NCBI GenBank assembly: GCA_016708265.1 | Contig: JADJGA010000012.1 | Span: 593,001-657,000 of the forward strand | From: Saprospiraceae bacterium | Lineage (GTDB): Bacteria; Bacteroidota; Bacteroidia; Chitinophagales; Saprospiraceae | Direction: 5' to 3' | Length of the DNA: 64,000 nt | In this document: in pieces, positions 28,601-35,591 of the stretch | How positions within the stretch are numbered: the stretch's first letter is position 1 | How the letters are laid out: every line of letters begins with the position of its first letter | The notes under the pieces: generated by a model | The model's input: only the letters and a program-made list of their open reading frames with translations | The model's database searches: none | Told to the model about the DNA's origin: nothing | Translations under genes and position numbers: made by a program

Positions 28601-28846
28601 GACAGATTCTTTGTCAAGGATGGCAAGAATGTAAAACACATCAGAACAATTAAAGTCTATGACCGATGGGGAGAATTGGTATGGAGCGATGCAGATTATT
28701 CCTTCGATGCAAGGTTTGATCATTTCTGGGACGGAATTTTCAAAGGTAAGAAAGCTTTACCGGGTGTTTATGTATATCTGGTAGAATTTACCTGGTCAGA
28801 TGGTATTGAAGATTTTGTTGCAGGAGATGTTACATTGATAAGATAG
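19673..28846 (+). CDS. Giant cell-surface repeat protein with T9SS type B (gliding-motility CHU_C) C-terminal domain
   Basis: The intact part of the gene is 3057 codons; the true start is probably 18598, and the ATG at 19673 is internal. Residues about 45-1445 hold ten Cys-rich beta-domains of about 140 residues, each opening with an N-D-x-C-like motif (ANDLCGGA, DNDECSGA, ANDACSTA, KNDVCVDA). They alternate between a type with ALTNG-like openings and a type with ACP...GGCDFS...VWF. Then come a Cys-rich unique region (about 1445-1880), several Ig/PKD-like domains (SYEWSTGEKTKSITV, QYQWSSGQFTQII), and a C-terminal CHU_C domain from about 2963 (VPNIFSPDGDSKNDRF, KVYDRWGELVW, GVYVYLVEF). Expected to be exported by T9SS and displayed on the surface, probably in adhesion or matrix; no enzyme domain was found. 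A strong terminator follows. Confidence 0.85.
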   Translation: MCLLITSLGCDGDAALSNIVGDPTITYWVLVFESGTFTATSDVTVPANDLCGGAVALTNGIEGYNSCATMTNPGYCGLNTLTAHDVYYSYTNSNTNSIDLDLTVTGIISTTGTGFAATEVSVNVYTNCAGTVYPGFTPECNALGSQFTVSCIAPGQQIWIAIGSADGFDGDFSIDMVETVNPLANNVCTGAENWGQIVSSCTQVDNPGDNTGACPDTPPASGACDFSASNMHGVWYTFSTDANAELIDIDATALTGAVFALYTGACGSLAYVGSSCTSDGTLTDLPVNPNTTYYLLISSTNEDAGFNIGITIKNIPDNNLCADAVDLTNGVTLQGTNACADGELNYCTLNANSSHQVYYTYTNNTGGNVDINITIGSSTATTGTAATDISIGVLTACPGVWHLDYGDLECNGGISFTNQDIDCIEDGETLIFVIGSDDGDEGDFTIRINEFANNVDNDECSGAIDITGWTECEWFDVSGTTSNACPEDFDSGGCGYNQHPVVWLKFTPNEDGTVEFDNFNAIGTGFLGLFQETANCDNQTAVAGANCNTEGSDPFGPFDVSGGNTYYIAVGSNGGEGVFDFDIKINKTLNNDDPCAAGYNPQVITGDYTDDNTCATQDFTICGGLINNTNGKTLFYEYTMTQDADLEISVAGSGGANAAGGPFYLGVFETVSCGNGTLIIEDCDDGSVIIPCLEDGQTVIIMVGTTNTAGAFGQYTISIDENTPVRPANDACSTAEDIAYDDADLCQWVPVENNETNVNACSEDFFVGTCQYNVEEVVWYSITIPPAAAPGADLNVRFSNYTGSGELFTTFFTNNCTTFTALSACFTGDGPHTLADVVAGTTYLIGVGSSGDDGGSYDMEVNITSGPPNDDACADLSAYDLSGGVTLSNETNACSVGDVTFPECSAADQTNAVLYNFTIVEPQYGINITITQKGTEPISGTIVAGISATDTDFCTGNTYTPPAICEDINNASFDFICLEPGDYQLQIATSDNNSGTFSITSSIIDKPVSPCNKNDVCVDAEGLAITETCEWVDFADQCNTEACPDFITIGGCDFSRGPTVWFKVTIPQGASTLDVILDNSSFTGPLMAIVDDCNITAGACADSGADDATFANPLDVTAYIGQDLYIIVSDPGGQGGTFDLHIKIDVPPVNDSPCMTSSFPPYDLGTNGSHGGTTCCAIGFNDSNHLDQPNLGCNGVTDDNAVWYRAEFAGGNYDGVEINVSGGGIGSQVAVEIYVGWADAACDGTMELREAICSGLPVQNLRIGCIQDGQYVFIKVTSTDADCGTFSISVNQIEDCDVADDCDEITASQTLSPVTGDDLDYVCTDGCLDLSCPENPSPPGCDFSQTPTVWYAIETDDLAAQLFTTVASNSGTWQPIWSVFWGDCGNLTNAATGNAPPCSNGDASPDVHQVGADPIVDVYYVAVTYDPADPPTEGDTGFEICAATIESIIVCLGDIDDNCAPDPTVQIKITSRENADAEPNVDPAVGYMGPFCPGEEVTVHIQFNYDASDSGADWLIGFCPDFGPGWDMAGYDYDANPATGTPAGTADWHPQDDPCSPLAAEKFAFLCTYIDDNGVLHICNELCENCDCDKPFLDPLDPLPGGWFWLSNGSNAGCVNSSCQPHQRWGIGSTQSFVTWDFPLKVRTFDSQEECLENDDLQITFQTFSDGGAGCWEDPVAECLIDRKQLGPLWQINCDIPPGVVANPQPKNICTNGEVGITVATEDGSINTILITFEDNPNVSGEAEHTFSEGFGTIDDILVINDPDACDPEVVTYYAQVIIPGMICEGKTDTFEVTVYPLPRIPEQDIPGFCLADIPVQLDIPVECGFPGEFQFGWTDDLSGISGTGDVINVTPSMGIGLHTFTITVTDELGCSNTGTMQINIYDNVRFYLQGDTLCWLEEKEFIPAFFGDDVSSDFTYHWYWEPNMGFDGYDETYTIIPEDYPSFYMPGEHQLCVIVTETHNDGTICEHDTCVNVLIHKPFKLTLDPNPAYICEGQGCLDINLVFDEEFGLSINDFEEICWNGNCTNEPFFEICEVSDNNFVEITDIFGCDTIIYFDVLENPITDLTISGKTMICAGETTTLTVEGDFDSYEWSTGEKTKSITVTPAINTKYTVSAINTSGCVSTGEVTVEVFSAQVPNIPPNISFCTGFSVTYTAPVGFATYTWYFGNTGTAPVSNTQTVIINQAGNYILVVTTDIGCSAQNTIVAKEDSELSPVVFGDFLLCFEEPTAKVWASGGNFTQFQWRYNDKNGTEVPATTNKDTVNLSDGKYYLWVSDGNCAGDTTFTIVRKPKIVPKIIPDVDTIKLCFGQTTTLTAPAGFAQYQWSSGQFTQIITNVGKGDYYVTVTDIDGCKGADSIYVEVFPRLLPKLQDSIEICDYESAWLKPGNFFDYKWFKNNVYQPQHDGKDSIQVSESALFKVQVFDELGCFVFDSTKVIKEPALIPVILGIVDLCDNDMIVLTSSLDFFKYRWTNSDGKVLSTSKTCNFTMTIGKDVEQVTLSVESKNGCLGSVPNPVRRFNSPVVRLTNTVATVCGKNTTAGNTILDFSTYFIIGNNAGGTWKDLDASGATHNANWTQVNFNNVQYGNTYRYEFTTNTAQAPCANVKDTLFVNVIECICDEWDITPFVDVCNDASSPEVVLNTHIIDENGNKITPPPPGVWTVLNGAANLINGINFVPANAPSKTYTLQYKLTNIGNYCFDTATVTITVQNSVKAGQALPFSICAGTDVLIRLDSMLVGENPGGVWTETSSILSTGNAFKPVPGTFSSAGQLAGTYTFRYYLDAVNPCPDADATVTIIFDPVPTADAGKDEVVCFEDKPVKLSTNSAGSVYKWKLKGTDVILGQTQNFDVNQSGTYVLRVETGKGCFAEDEVKVEIKDQIVVTITGTTLLRNGEKDTLFATFAGRSKADKLTYTWTKDGVVIQQPNADFIIVSDAGTYCVDIEDELQCLGSDCHNVGVELTKEIEVPNIFSPDGDSKNDRFFVKDGKNVKHIRTIKVYDRWGELVWSDADYSFDARFDHFWDGIFKGKKALPGVYVYLVEFTWSDGIEDFVAGDVTLIR

Positions 28847-28866
28847 AAATGCATGATTTTTTAATC

Positions 28867-28897
28867 AGAGGTTGCCATATTTTGGCAACCTCTTTTT
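28867..28897 (+). terminator. Rho-independent terminator after the giant gene
   Basis: AGAGGTTGCCA (28867-28877) pairs with TGGCAACCTCT (28882-28892) around a short loop and is followed by a T-run. Confidence 0.9.
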
Positions 28898-28977
28898 ATA
28901 TTATTTGTTATACACTCAAAGGATAATTATTAACAGAATTGTACCATTGATTTTTAAGTTAGAAAATAGATTGCAAA

Positions 28978-29322
28978 ATGGAAAAGAAAAGACAGAAACA
29001 AGTTTCAGAATTGATCAGGAGAAGTTTTAGTTCTGTTTTGCTGGAAAGAGGTATGTATATTTATGGTCAGGCATTAGTCTCTGTGACCGATGTTGTTATG
29101 AGCCCTGATCTGAGGGTTGCTAAAATCTATTTAAGCATTTTTAATGCTCAGGATAAAAATGCTGTTTTTGAAATGTTGCTGCATCATGTTACTTCCCTCA
29201 AAAACGACCTGGTGAAGCATATCAGAAATCATGTAAGAATCATTCCGGAGATTCGCTTATTTAGAGATGACCTTTTGGATGAAATGGATAAAGTAAGTAA
29301 GCTGTTGGATTCAATTGATTAG
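28978..29322 (+). CDS. rbfA: 30S ribosome-binding factor A
   Basis: A 114-residue KH-fold protein that binds the pre-30S subunit and is needed for 16S rRNA 5' end maturation and cold adaptation. The pattern RQKQVSELIRRSFSSVLLE, VSVTDVVMSPDLRVAKIYLS, LKNDLVKHIRNHVRIIPEIRL is characteristic of the family. The length is normal for Bacteroidota members. It stands alone after the giant gene's terminator; the roughly 300 bases downstream (29323-29619) contain no gene or clear signal. Confidence 0.9.
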   Translation: MEKKRQKQVSELIRRSFSSVLLERGMYIYGQALVSVTDVVMSPDLRVAKIYLSIFNAQDKNAVFEMLLHHVTSLKNDLVKHIRNHVRIIPEIRLFRDDLLDEMDKVSKLLDSID

Positions 29323-29619
29323 ATATTTTTTATAAGATTTGATATTTTTTGAGTTTGTTTCCCAAGATCAGATTTGTTATATTTTTTTCAACATATTTAT
29401 ACCTGGGTAAAAAACTGAGTTTCTCCTAAACCTAAAGCTCATATAACTTTTTAACAGACTTTTCCTCTGCCAGATTCCGAGATCTATTTGAACTAAACTC
29501 TTGACTGGTTAAAGTTAATATTTTGTTAAAATCCTGCTTCTGATCATCCATTTAGTGTTGTTTTACGTTAATTTCAATATACATTTAATTATCATCGATA
29601 AAAAAATCAAAACGACCAG
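29323..29619. other. Intergenic stretch with nothing recognisable
   Basis: AT-rich sequence between rbfA and htrA. No open frame, hairpin with T-run, or exact TAnnTTTG element was found. Confidence 0.5.
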
Positions 29620-30786
29620 ATGAAGGGAAATAAATTTATATTTTCAGTTTTTTTTGCAGGACTATTGGGTGGAGCTCTGGCTTTGGCTGGAAATAAATAT
29701 TTTTTTAATTCTGAAAAAATAGTCCTTGTGGATTCAAATGGTAATAGTGCCAGGTCTGTAAGTAAAACTGCAATTGAATATCCTTTTAATCTTACGGAGG
29801 CAGCAGAAAAGGGAGCAAAAATAGTGGTGCACATCAGGGCCGAGGAGAGCGAAACAAAGGCTAAAGAAAGAATTCAGGACAATGGACGAGGTGGTTTTTA
29901 TTTAAGGGATTTTTTTGACTTTGGTAATGGAAATGACTTCTACAGGATGAAGGGTGGAGGTTCCGGAGTGATTTATACTTATGATGGGTATATTATCACA
30001 AATAAACATGTTGTTGATTTTGCTGACAATATCATTGTGACTCTTCCTGACAAGCGAGAATATAAAGCAAAAAAAATTGGTACGGATCCTTCGACAGATC
30101 TTGCAGTGATTAAAATTGAAGAAACAGATTTGCCGGTAATTGAAATTGCCAATTCAGACCAATCTAAACTTGGCCAGTGGGTTCTGGCTATTGGAAATCC
30201 ATTTGACTTTTTGACCTCAACCGTCACGGCAGGTATAATCAGTGCTAAGGGAAGAGATATAAATATTATTTCTGATGAAAGAGCATTGGAAGAGTTTATT
30301 CAAACTGATGCTGCTGTAAATCCGGGAAATAGTGGTGGTGCTTTAGTAGATGCCAATGGCAGATTATTGGGCATAACAACTGCAATTGCTACTCCTACAG
30401 GAACATACGCTGGTTATTCCTTTGCAATTCCATCCAATCTGATGAAAAAAGTTGTAGATCTGATAATTGATAAAAGAAGTGACCTTAATGAAAAACCATC
30501 ACTTGGAGTAAGTGCAGCTACCATTGATAAAGAGATAAAAAAAGAATATAAGCTTGATTCAGAAACCGGTGTTTATGTAGTGGAAGTACAGTCCGGAAGT
30601 TCAGCAGAGATGGCAGGCATTAAATCCGGGGACATCATAACTAAAGTAAATAATGCAGAAATTAAGGTTTTCGAAGATCTGAGAAAAGTTTTAAATTTTT
30701 CAAAAATTGGTGAAACATTAAATATTACTATTCTGAGAGACAATAAATACAAGACTTTTTCAGTTAAATTAAAGCAGAGTTTATAG
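29620..30786 (+). CDS. Do/HtrA-like periplasmic serine protease with one PDZ domain
   Basis: A 388-residue envelope protease/chaperone that degrades misfolded periplasmic proteins. An uncleaved anchor or signal peptide lies at about 7-25. The trypsin-like triad is complete: His130 in TNKHVV, Asp160 in STDLAVIKI, Ser238 in NPGNSGGALVD. One PDZ domain spans about 285-386 (GVYVVEVQSGSSAEMAGIKS and the GDIITKVNNAEI loop). Only one PDZ makes it closer to DegS/HtrA than to DegP. A Gly-rich flexible insert (about 86-115) precedes the catalytic core, as in the LA loop. It is followed by a strong terminator. Confidence 0.92.
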   Translation: MKGNKFIFSVFFAGLLGGALALAGNKYFFNSEKIVLVDSNGNSARSVSKTAIEYPFNLTEAAEKGAKIVVHIRAEESETKAKERIQDNGRGGFYLRDFFDFGNGNDFYRMKGGGSGVIYTYDGYIITNKHVVDFADNIIVTLPDKREYKAKKIGTDPSTDLAVIKIEETDLPVIEIANSDQSKLGQWVLAIGNPFDFLTSTVTAGIISAKGRDINIISDERALEEFIQTDAAVNPGNSGGALVDANGRLLGITTAIATPTGTYAGYSFAIPSNLMKKVVDLIIDKRSDLNEKPSLGVSAATIDKEIKKEYKLDSETGVYVVEVQSGSSAEMAGIKSGDIITKVNNAEIKVFEDLRKVLNFSKIGETLNITILRDNKYKTFSVKLKQSL

Positions 30787-30813
30787 TAAAAGTTGGTTTT
30801 TCGTTTTGTTTAT

Positions 30814-30846
30814 GACGCTTGTCTTTCCCCGGACAAGCGTTTTTTA
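30814..30846 (+). terminator. Rho-independent terminator after htrA
   Basis: ACGCTTGTC (30815-30823) pairs with GACAAGCGT (30832-30840), followed by TTTTTAT. The stem is perfect. Confidence 0.9.
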
Positions 30847-30858
30847 TAAATCAGATAT

Positions 30859-31566
30859 ATGTGGCAAAATATCAGAGAATACTTAAAAAGCTTTTTTCAC
30901 CTGATCTATCCGGATCTTTGTATTGCCTGCAACAGAAGGACAACAGATATAAATGATACTTTTTGTTTGGATTGTTATACTGAACTCCCATTTACACTCC
31001 ACTCTGATCTGAAAACAAATGAGTTTGCAGATCACTTCAAAGGGAAAATTGGAATTAGGTTTGCTACCTCACTTTTCTATTTTGTAAAAACAGGTGTTGT
31101 TCAAAACATTGTCAAACAATTAAAATATCATGGCAAGGATGCTTATGGTATAAAACTGGGTCAATTATTCGGATTATCCTTTCAGAATAGTGAACTTGCA
31201 ACATCAATTGATATATTAGTGCCGGTACCTCTGCATAAAAAGAAGGAATCAAAAAGGGGTTATAATCAAAGCTTGAAATTTGCTGAAGGAATAAGTACAA
31301 AGCTAAATATCCCGGTAAGTAAAGGTAATCTTGTAAGAATTAAGAATACATTGACTCAGACCAAAATGAACAACGAAGCAAGGATAAAAAATATGCAAAA
31401 TGCTTTCAGTGTAGAGAATACTAAGGAATTTGAAAATAAACATGTTTTGCTGGTAGATGATGTTTTGACCACAGGGTCAACCTTGCTTGAATGTGCAGTT
31501 ACACTAAAAGATATACCAGGCATTACTATTTCAATGGCAACTATAGCAATGGGAGAAACAGTCTGA
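30859..31566 (+). CDS. comF: ComF-family phosphoribosyltransferase-like protein
   Basis: A 235-residue cytoplasmic protein. The N-terminal Cys cluster (CIACNRR... and FCLDCY, residues about 20-40) is a likely zinc ribbon. The core has KKKESKRGYNQS and the PRPP-binding loop VLLVDDVLTTGST near the C-terminus. ComF/GntX relatives take part in natural transformation in some bacteria, where they contact DNA-handling proteins; whether this organism is competent is not shown here. The gene is convergent with a DUF4395 gene, with only 4 bases between stops. Confidence 0.88.
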   Translation: MWQNIREYLKSFFHLIYPDLCIACNRRTTDINDTFCLDCYTELPFTLHSDLKTNEFADHFKGKIGIRFATSLFYFVKTGVVQNIVKQLKYHGKDAYGIKLGQLFGLSFQNSELATSIDILVPVPLHKKKESKRGYNQSLKFAEGISTKLNIPVSKGNLVRIKNTLTQTKMNNEARIKNMQNAFSVENTKEFENKHVLLVDDVLTTGSTLLECAVTLKDIPGITISMATIAMGETV

Positions 31567-31570
31567 TTTG

Positions 31571-32014
31571 TTATTTTAACTTCAGAAGTTTTTTGTAATA
31601 TGGATAAATAGCACATGCGATACAAAAATCAAAAAAAGCTTCCAATCCAGATGCAATAAGAAAAATCAAAGCAAAAATCAAATCTGGAATTTGAATATTT
31701 GTAAAATGAAAAAAAGTAATAAATAAGGCAAGGATAAGACCAATTTTGGCAGCAAAAACCTTTGGCCAGGCATCAATTAGCTGCGGTTTTATATTGGCTT
31801 TTTTTAAAAAATATTTGATGATCCGGCTAACAGGACTGTATTTTACTCCAAGAAATATCCTTATTGCAAAATCAGTTAGAATTATCAGTACAAAGACAGG
31901 ACTTTTGGTCAGTATATAAATCATAATTATTACGAATACAAAAAAAGCATTAGTCCTGACCAGATTTTTATCAACTGTCTTTAAATCAACAGGGCAAGAA
32001 TTATCTTCTGACAT
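31571..32014 (-). CDS. DUF4395 membrane protein
   Basis: A 147-residue protein with four predicted membrane helices in two hairpins. The N-terminal CPVDLKTVDKNLVRTNAFFVF and the middle WPKVFAAKIGLILAL segments fit DUF4395, a family often fused or adjacent to rhodanese or thioredoxin-like proteins, with no established biochemical role. The N-terminal Cys and the C-terminal FDFCIACAIYPYY Cys pair are conserved features that could be redox-active, which is inference. The ATG at 32014 is chosen over a GTG at 32020. Confidence 0.8.
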   Translation of the reverse strand: MSEDNSCPVDLKTVDKNLVRTNAFFVFVIIMIYILTKSPVFVLIILTDFAIRIFLGVKYSPVSRIIKYFLKKANIKPQLIDAWPKVFAAKIGLILALFITFFHFTNIQIPDLIFALIFLIASGLEAFFDFCIACAIYPYYKKLLKLK

Positions 32015-32096
32015 AAGCACAAGTTTTTATTTGTTTTTCAATCAAAACTATACATATAATATAGAATCAATATTAATTATTAATTCTCACATCAGG

Positions 32097-32104
32097 CAAA
32101 TATA
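32097..32104 (-). promoter_or_regulatory. Bacteroidota -7 element (TATATTTG) for the DUF4395 gene
   Basis: Exact TAnnTTTG followed by C on the minus strand, 82 bases before the ATG at 32014. It is divergent from the ferritin promoter 83 bases away. Confidence 0.55.
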
Positions 32105-32186
32105 CAAATATTCATTGCTTTATTGTCCAATAATCAATTATTTTTTTTTATTGATACGCTTAGATTAAAAATAAAATGGAGGTTTG

Positions 32187-32194
32187 TATTTTTG
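32187..32194 (+). promoter_or_regulatory. Bacteroidota -7 element (TATTTTTG) for the ferritin gene
   Basis: Exact TAnnTTTG, 72 bases before the ferritin ATG. The leader of about 65 bases is AT-rich with no obvious Fur-like palindrome. Confidence 0.55.
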
Positions 32195-32266
32195 AACTGC
32201 AAAACCAGATTATAAAAAAATCAACATAATTAAATTAAAATTGTTATATTTATAAAAATTATTATT

Positions 32267-32785
32267 ATGCTATCAGATAAAATATTGAATGCACTCAACA
32301 AGCAGATAGAAGAGGAATTCTATTCTTCCAACCTTTACCTTGCGATGGCATCATGGTGTGATAAGGAAGGACTGAGCAATTGTGCTGCCTTTATGTATGA
32401 CCATTTTGAAGAAGAAAAAATGCACATGCTAAAATTCATGCACTATATCAATGAAGTTGGAGGACATGCAATTGTACCGATGATCAAACAGCCACCTACA
32501 GATTTTGATTCTGTCAGGAGTTTATTTAAAGATGCTTTTGTTCATGAACAATTTATAACAAGTTGTATCAGCAATCTTGCAAAACTTTCTTCACAGGAAA
32601 ATGATTTTCAGACACTGAATTTCCTGCAGTGGTTTATAACTGAGCAGATTGAAGAAGAAACAACTTTCCAGAAAATTCTGGATAAAATAAAACTGATTGG
32701 TGACTCTCCTTCAAGTTTGTATTTTATAGAACAGGAAATTGAGAAGTTAAACGCTGTAACCTTAAGTGGTAATTCTGCCGAATAA
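32267..32785 (+). CDS. ftnA: Bacterial non-heme ferritin
   Basis: A 172-residue four-helix-bundle iron-storage protein that forms 24-mer shells and oxidises Fe(II). The ferroxidase ligands fit the family: Glu in IEEEFYSSNLYLAMA near residue 17, and EEEKMHM with Glu and His near 50-53, then EQFITSCISNLAKLS and FLQWFITEQIEEE in the second half. The length is normal. No Fe-box was recognised upstream, but an exact promoter element is present. Converges with the minus-strand operon at 32808. Confidence 0.93.
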   Translation: MLSDKILNALNKQIEEEFYSSNLYLAMASWCDKEGLSNCAAFMYDHFEEEKMHMLKFMHYINEVGGHAIVPMIKQPPTDFDSVRSLFKDAFVHEQFITSCISNLAKLSSQENDFQTLNFLQWFITEQIEEETTFQKILDKIKLIGDSPSSLYFIEQEIEKLNAVTLSGNSAE

Positions 32786-32807
32786 ACTTTGTAATAATTG
32801 GACTTTA

Positions 32808-33602
32808 TTACTCATTGATAATGAGAACATTGTCAACGAGTAAATATGTTTTTCCGTTTTTCAATACGGCAATATCCGGATTTATACTTCTTAAATCTTT
32901 TAGCAGAGTTTTTTGATTAAAAGTAATTTCAAATTGCAGAATCTGATCCAGGTTCGTGTCAAAATATAAAAATGTATTTTTTGAAAATTCAGGTTTGTAA
33001 ACTTTAGTTAAAGGAATTATCTTTTCCAGATATCCAAAATTATTGAAAGTGAAAATACCTGATTTTTCATCGAAAATATACAATCTGTTTTCTCTGTCAT
33101 ATATTTTTGAATCAGTTATACTCTCAGGATAAGGGGCATTTAAAGGATTAAAATCCTCAATAATTTTTCCATTGAAAGATAGTTTGCTCAATTGATTTTT
33201 AAGTGAATTATACAGCCATATATTACCGTCATTTGATAATCCTGAAGCTGAATAGTACTGAGAATCATCAAGTTTAATGGTAGAGACAATGGTCAGCGTG
33301 TTATCTAAAATCAGTAAAATCTGAAACTCCTTGTAAAACACAAGAATTTTGTGAGGGTTTGTAACATCAATACATGCAATATTTCCATAGCTAAAATTCT
33401 TGAATGTATAAAGGATTTTTTTTTCAGAAGAGTATTTTCTTATCTCTCCGCTATGATTGACCAGATAGTAGTTGCCAAGTTTATCAACTTCAAAATCATT
33501 GATTGTGAAATCTGAAATTTCAGTTCCAATGTTCCTTGAGAGATTGCATGAAAAGTTAATAAATAAAAGGGCAAGGAATAATATTGATATCTGGAATTTC
33601 AT
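32808..33602 (-). CDS. Predicted lipoprotein with a beta-propeller-like repeat, unknown function
   Basis: A 264-residue protein with a lipobox (LLFINFSC, Cys19) and repeated short strands ending in turns such as NYYLVNHSGEIRKYS, NIWLYNSLKNQLSKLSF and RLYIFDEKSGIFTFN, typical of a six-bladed NHL/propeller-like fold. No catalytic motif is seen. It is the last gene of the operon PGI/PMI - lpxH - this gene (22 bases after lpxH). Similar lipoproteins sit in Bacteroidota envelope operons; the function is not known. Confidence 0.65.
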   Translation of the reverse strand: MKFQISILFLALLFINFSCNLSRNIGTEISDFTINDFEVDKLGNYYLVNHSGEIRKYSSEKKILYTFKNFSYGNIACIDVTNPHKILVFYKEFQILLILDNTLTIVSTIKLDDSQYYSASGLSNDGNIWLYNSLKNQLSKLSFNGKIIEDFNPLNAPYPESITDSKIYDRENRLYIFDEKSGIFTFNNFGYLEKIIPLTKVYKPEFSKNTFLYFDTNLDQILQFEITFNQKTLLKDLRSINPDIAVLKNGKTYLLVDNVLIINE

Positions 33603-33624
33603 GTAATGTTAATTGAAGATAAAG

Positions 33625-34389
33625 CTATGAATATTTTGGTGAATTATGATAGTACTCAAGGTTAAAACTGGTACCGTCAAATACACCGTATGAAAAATGA
33701 CTTATCCAGTCACCAAGATTAATAAATTCTGCATTTGAATTTGAAAGTGTAAGTTTTATGGGAATGTGCCGGTGACCAAATACAAAAAAGTCAATATCTT
33801 CAAAGTGTTTCAACTGTTCTTCAGAATAATGCAAAAGGAATTCATTATCATGGTTAAAATTATTTTCATATTCTCCATGAGAAGACCTGCTTAATCTACT
33901 GAAGTATCGCATCAATGATAAGCCGGTATTGGGGTGAATCCGTGCAAAAAGCCATTGAAGTATTGGATTTGCAAATGACTTTTTCATAAGTTTATCCCTG
34001 AATCTTACATCGCCCAATCCGTCACCATGTGCCATATAAAACTTTTTTCCTTTCAGAGTCTTAACCAGAGGGCTTCTGTAAGTAGGTATTTCCAATTCAT
34101 TTTCAAAATAGTCAAACATCCACATATCATGATTCCCTGTGAAAAAATAAATTGGAATACCTTTGATCCTGAGATATTTAAGTTTTCCGAGTAACAGGGT
34201 ATAACCTTTAGGCACAACTTCCTTATAATCAAACCAATAATCAAAAATGTCTCCGAGCAAATATATTTCTTCAGCATTATCCTCTATTTCTGACAGCCAC
34301 TGTACTATCAGTTTTTCTCTTTCCATGCTTGGCATGAAAGCATCAATCCCGAGATGAAAATCTGAAGCGAAATATATTTTTTTGATCAT
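33625..34389 (-). CDS. lpxH: UDP-2,3-diacylglucosamine diphosphatase (LpxH-like)
   Basis: A 254-residue calcineurin-like metallophosphoesterase of lipid A synthesis, cleaving UDP-2,3-diacylglucosamine to lipid X and UMP at the inner membrane. All metal motifs are visible: ASDFHLG (Asp10, His12), LLGDIFDYWF (Asp47), TGNHDMW (Asn86, His87), AHGDGLG, and FGHRHIP. The length matches Bacteroidota LpxH proteins. Its ATG overlaps the stop of the upstream isomerase gene by 4 bases, implying translational coupling. Confidence 0.88.
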   Translation of the reverse strand: MIKKIYFASDFHLGIDAFMPSMEREKLIVQWLSEIEDNAEEIYLLGDIFDYWFDYKEVVPKGYTLLLGKLKYLRIKGIPIYFFTGNHDMWMFDYFENELEIPTYRSPLVKTLKGKKFYMAHGDGLGDVRFRDKLMKKSFANPILQWLFARIHPNTGLSLMRYFSRLSRSSHGEYENNFNHDNEFLLHYSEEQLKHFEDIDFFVFGHRHIPIKLTLSNSNAEFINLGDWISHFSYGVFDGTSFNLEYYHNSPKYS

Positions 34390-35363
34390 CTCAATTGATT
34401 TTTCAGAGATACAATATTGCTTATATCCAAAGCATCAACATTCCTGATTTTTGCAATGAACCAGGATATCCAGTCTGTCAGATGTATAGCATAAAAATAT
34501 TGCTGAAGAATGGTGCCTCCAATAATATTTATATCTATGATTTTGTCAGTATATCTGATCATGATCTCTTTAGAAATCTCAATCCTTTTAGCCACCCGTT
34601 TATCATAAAAATCAGATTGAATAAAAATAGCGGCAAATTCAGATAAATCGTATGTCCAGGCAGCTATTTCATTGTGGTTCATTTCGGGAAAAACTGAGTT
34701 GAAAGCAAGAATTTTTGAATTTTCATTAAGTTGTTGCCTGAATCTGATAGCCACAGGCTCAAAAAATACATCTGAATATATTAATGGAATTTTATCTCCC
34801 ATAAGTCTTGATATGATGACTGCTTCCTGGTTGATACTATCTCTAAGATTTATAAGATGTTCAATAACAAGGCTTAATTCTTTGCTTAATTCCAGTTTAA
34901 GTATTTCAAATTTTTTTAAAATGTATAACTGAAATACTATTGAATATCCAATACATGCCCTTGGAGCACCCCAGTCAGCAGGCATTTTCATGACCTCTAT
35001 TTTTTCTTCAACAGATTTTCTCAATATTGTTCCACCTGAAGTAACCGTTATGATCTTTGCTTTTTTTTCGATTAGTTTCATAAAAGCTTCAACTGTCTCT
35101 TCTGTATTACCCGAATATGATGATACCAATGCCAGAGTATTTTCGTCTATCCACTCAGGAACATCATAAGTATTAGAAGTTATTACAGGTACAGTGCCAT
35201 GCAATTTCATTATTTCTGCCACGAATTTTCCTGCAATTCCTGATCCACCCATACCGGTTATAAAAACCTTATTTACGCTGTTAGTTTGCAATCTTGTACT
35301 TTCTGCAATAATCACAGCTTCTTCAATCTGGGCTATAAACTTATAGATAAGGTTTTCCATCAT
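34386..35363 (-). CDS. Bifunctional phosphoglucose/phosphomannose isomerase
   Basis: A 325-residue cytoplasmic enzyme of the SIS-domain PGI/PMI family, interconverting fructose-6-phosphate with glucose-6-phosphate and mannose-6-phosphate. The first SIS domain has GMGGSGIAGKFVAEI and SSYSGNTEETVEAF with the phosphate-binding Ser/Thr residues; the second contains the conserved EMNHNEIAAW (Glu and His of the active site). The length is typical. The PGI/PMI assignment follows from the motif set; relative activity is unknown. First gene of an operon with lpxH. Confidence 0.88.
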   Translation of the reverse strand: MMENLIYKFIAQIEEAVIIAESTRLQTNSVNKVFITGMGGSGIAGKFVAEIMKLHGTVPVITSNTYDVPEWIDENTLALVSSYSGNTEETVEAFMKLIEKKAKIITVTSGGTILRKSVEEKIEVMKMPADWGAPRACIGYSIVFQLYILKKFEILKLELSKELSLVIEHLINLRDSINQEAVIISRLMGDKIPLIYSDVFFEPVAIRFRQQLNENSKILAFNSVFPEMNHNEIAAWTYDLSEFAAIFIQSDFYDKRVAKRIEISKEIMIRYTDKIIDINIIGGTILQQYFYAIHLTDWISWFIAKIRNVDALDISNIVSLKNQLR

Positions 35364-35567
35364 ATAGTTTTTATTTGGCTAAAATAAGCAATTTATTTCA
35401 ATGCTGAAATAAAATATTGAATTGTTAACAATTTATTGATAATTATAGCTTTTGATTTTTTTTCAATACAACTTTCAATCTTGAAACCATAAAAATTTTA
35501 ATTTGTAAGATGATATTATAATAACGAATAATATTTAAATAATTTTTATATTGATAAAAATTATGGT

Positions 35568-35575
35568 TACTTTTG
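35568..35575 (+). promoter_or_regulatory. Bacteroidota -7 element (TACTTTTG) for the GT2 gene
   Basis: Exact TAnnTTTG followed by C, 16 bases before the TTG start at 35592. It predicts a very short leader and supports the TTG start, since no in-frame ATG exists before an upstream stop at 35529. Confidence 0.6.
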
Positions 35576-35591
35576 CGGTAAATTAATTATT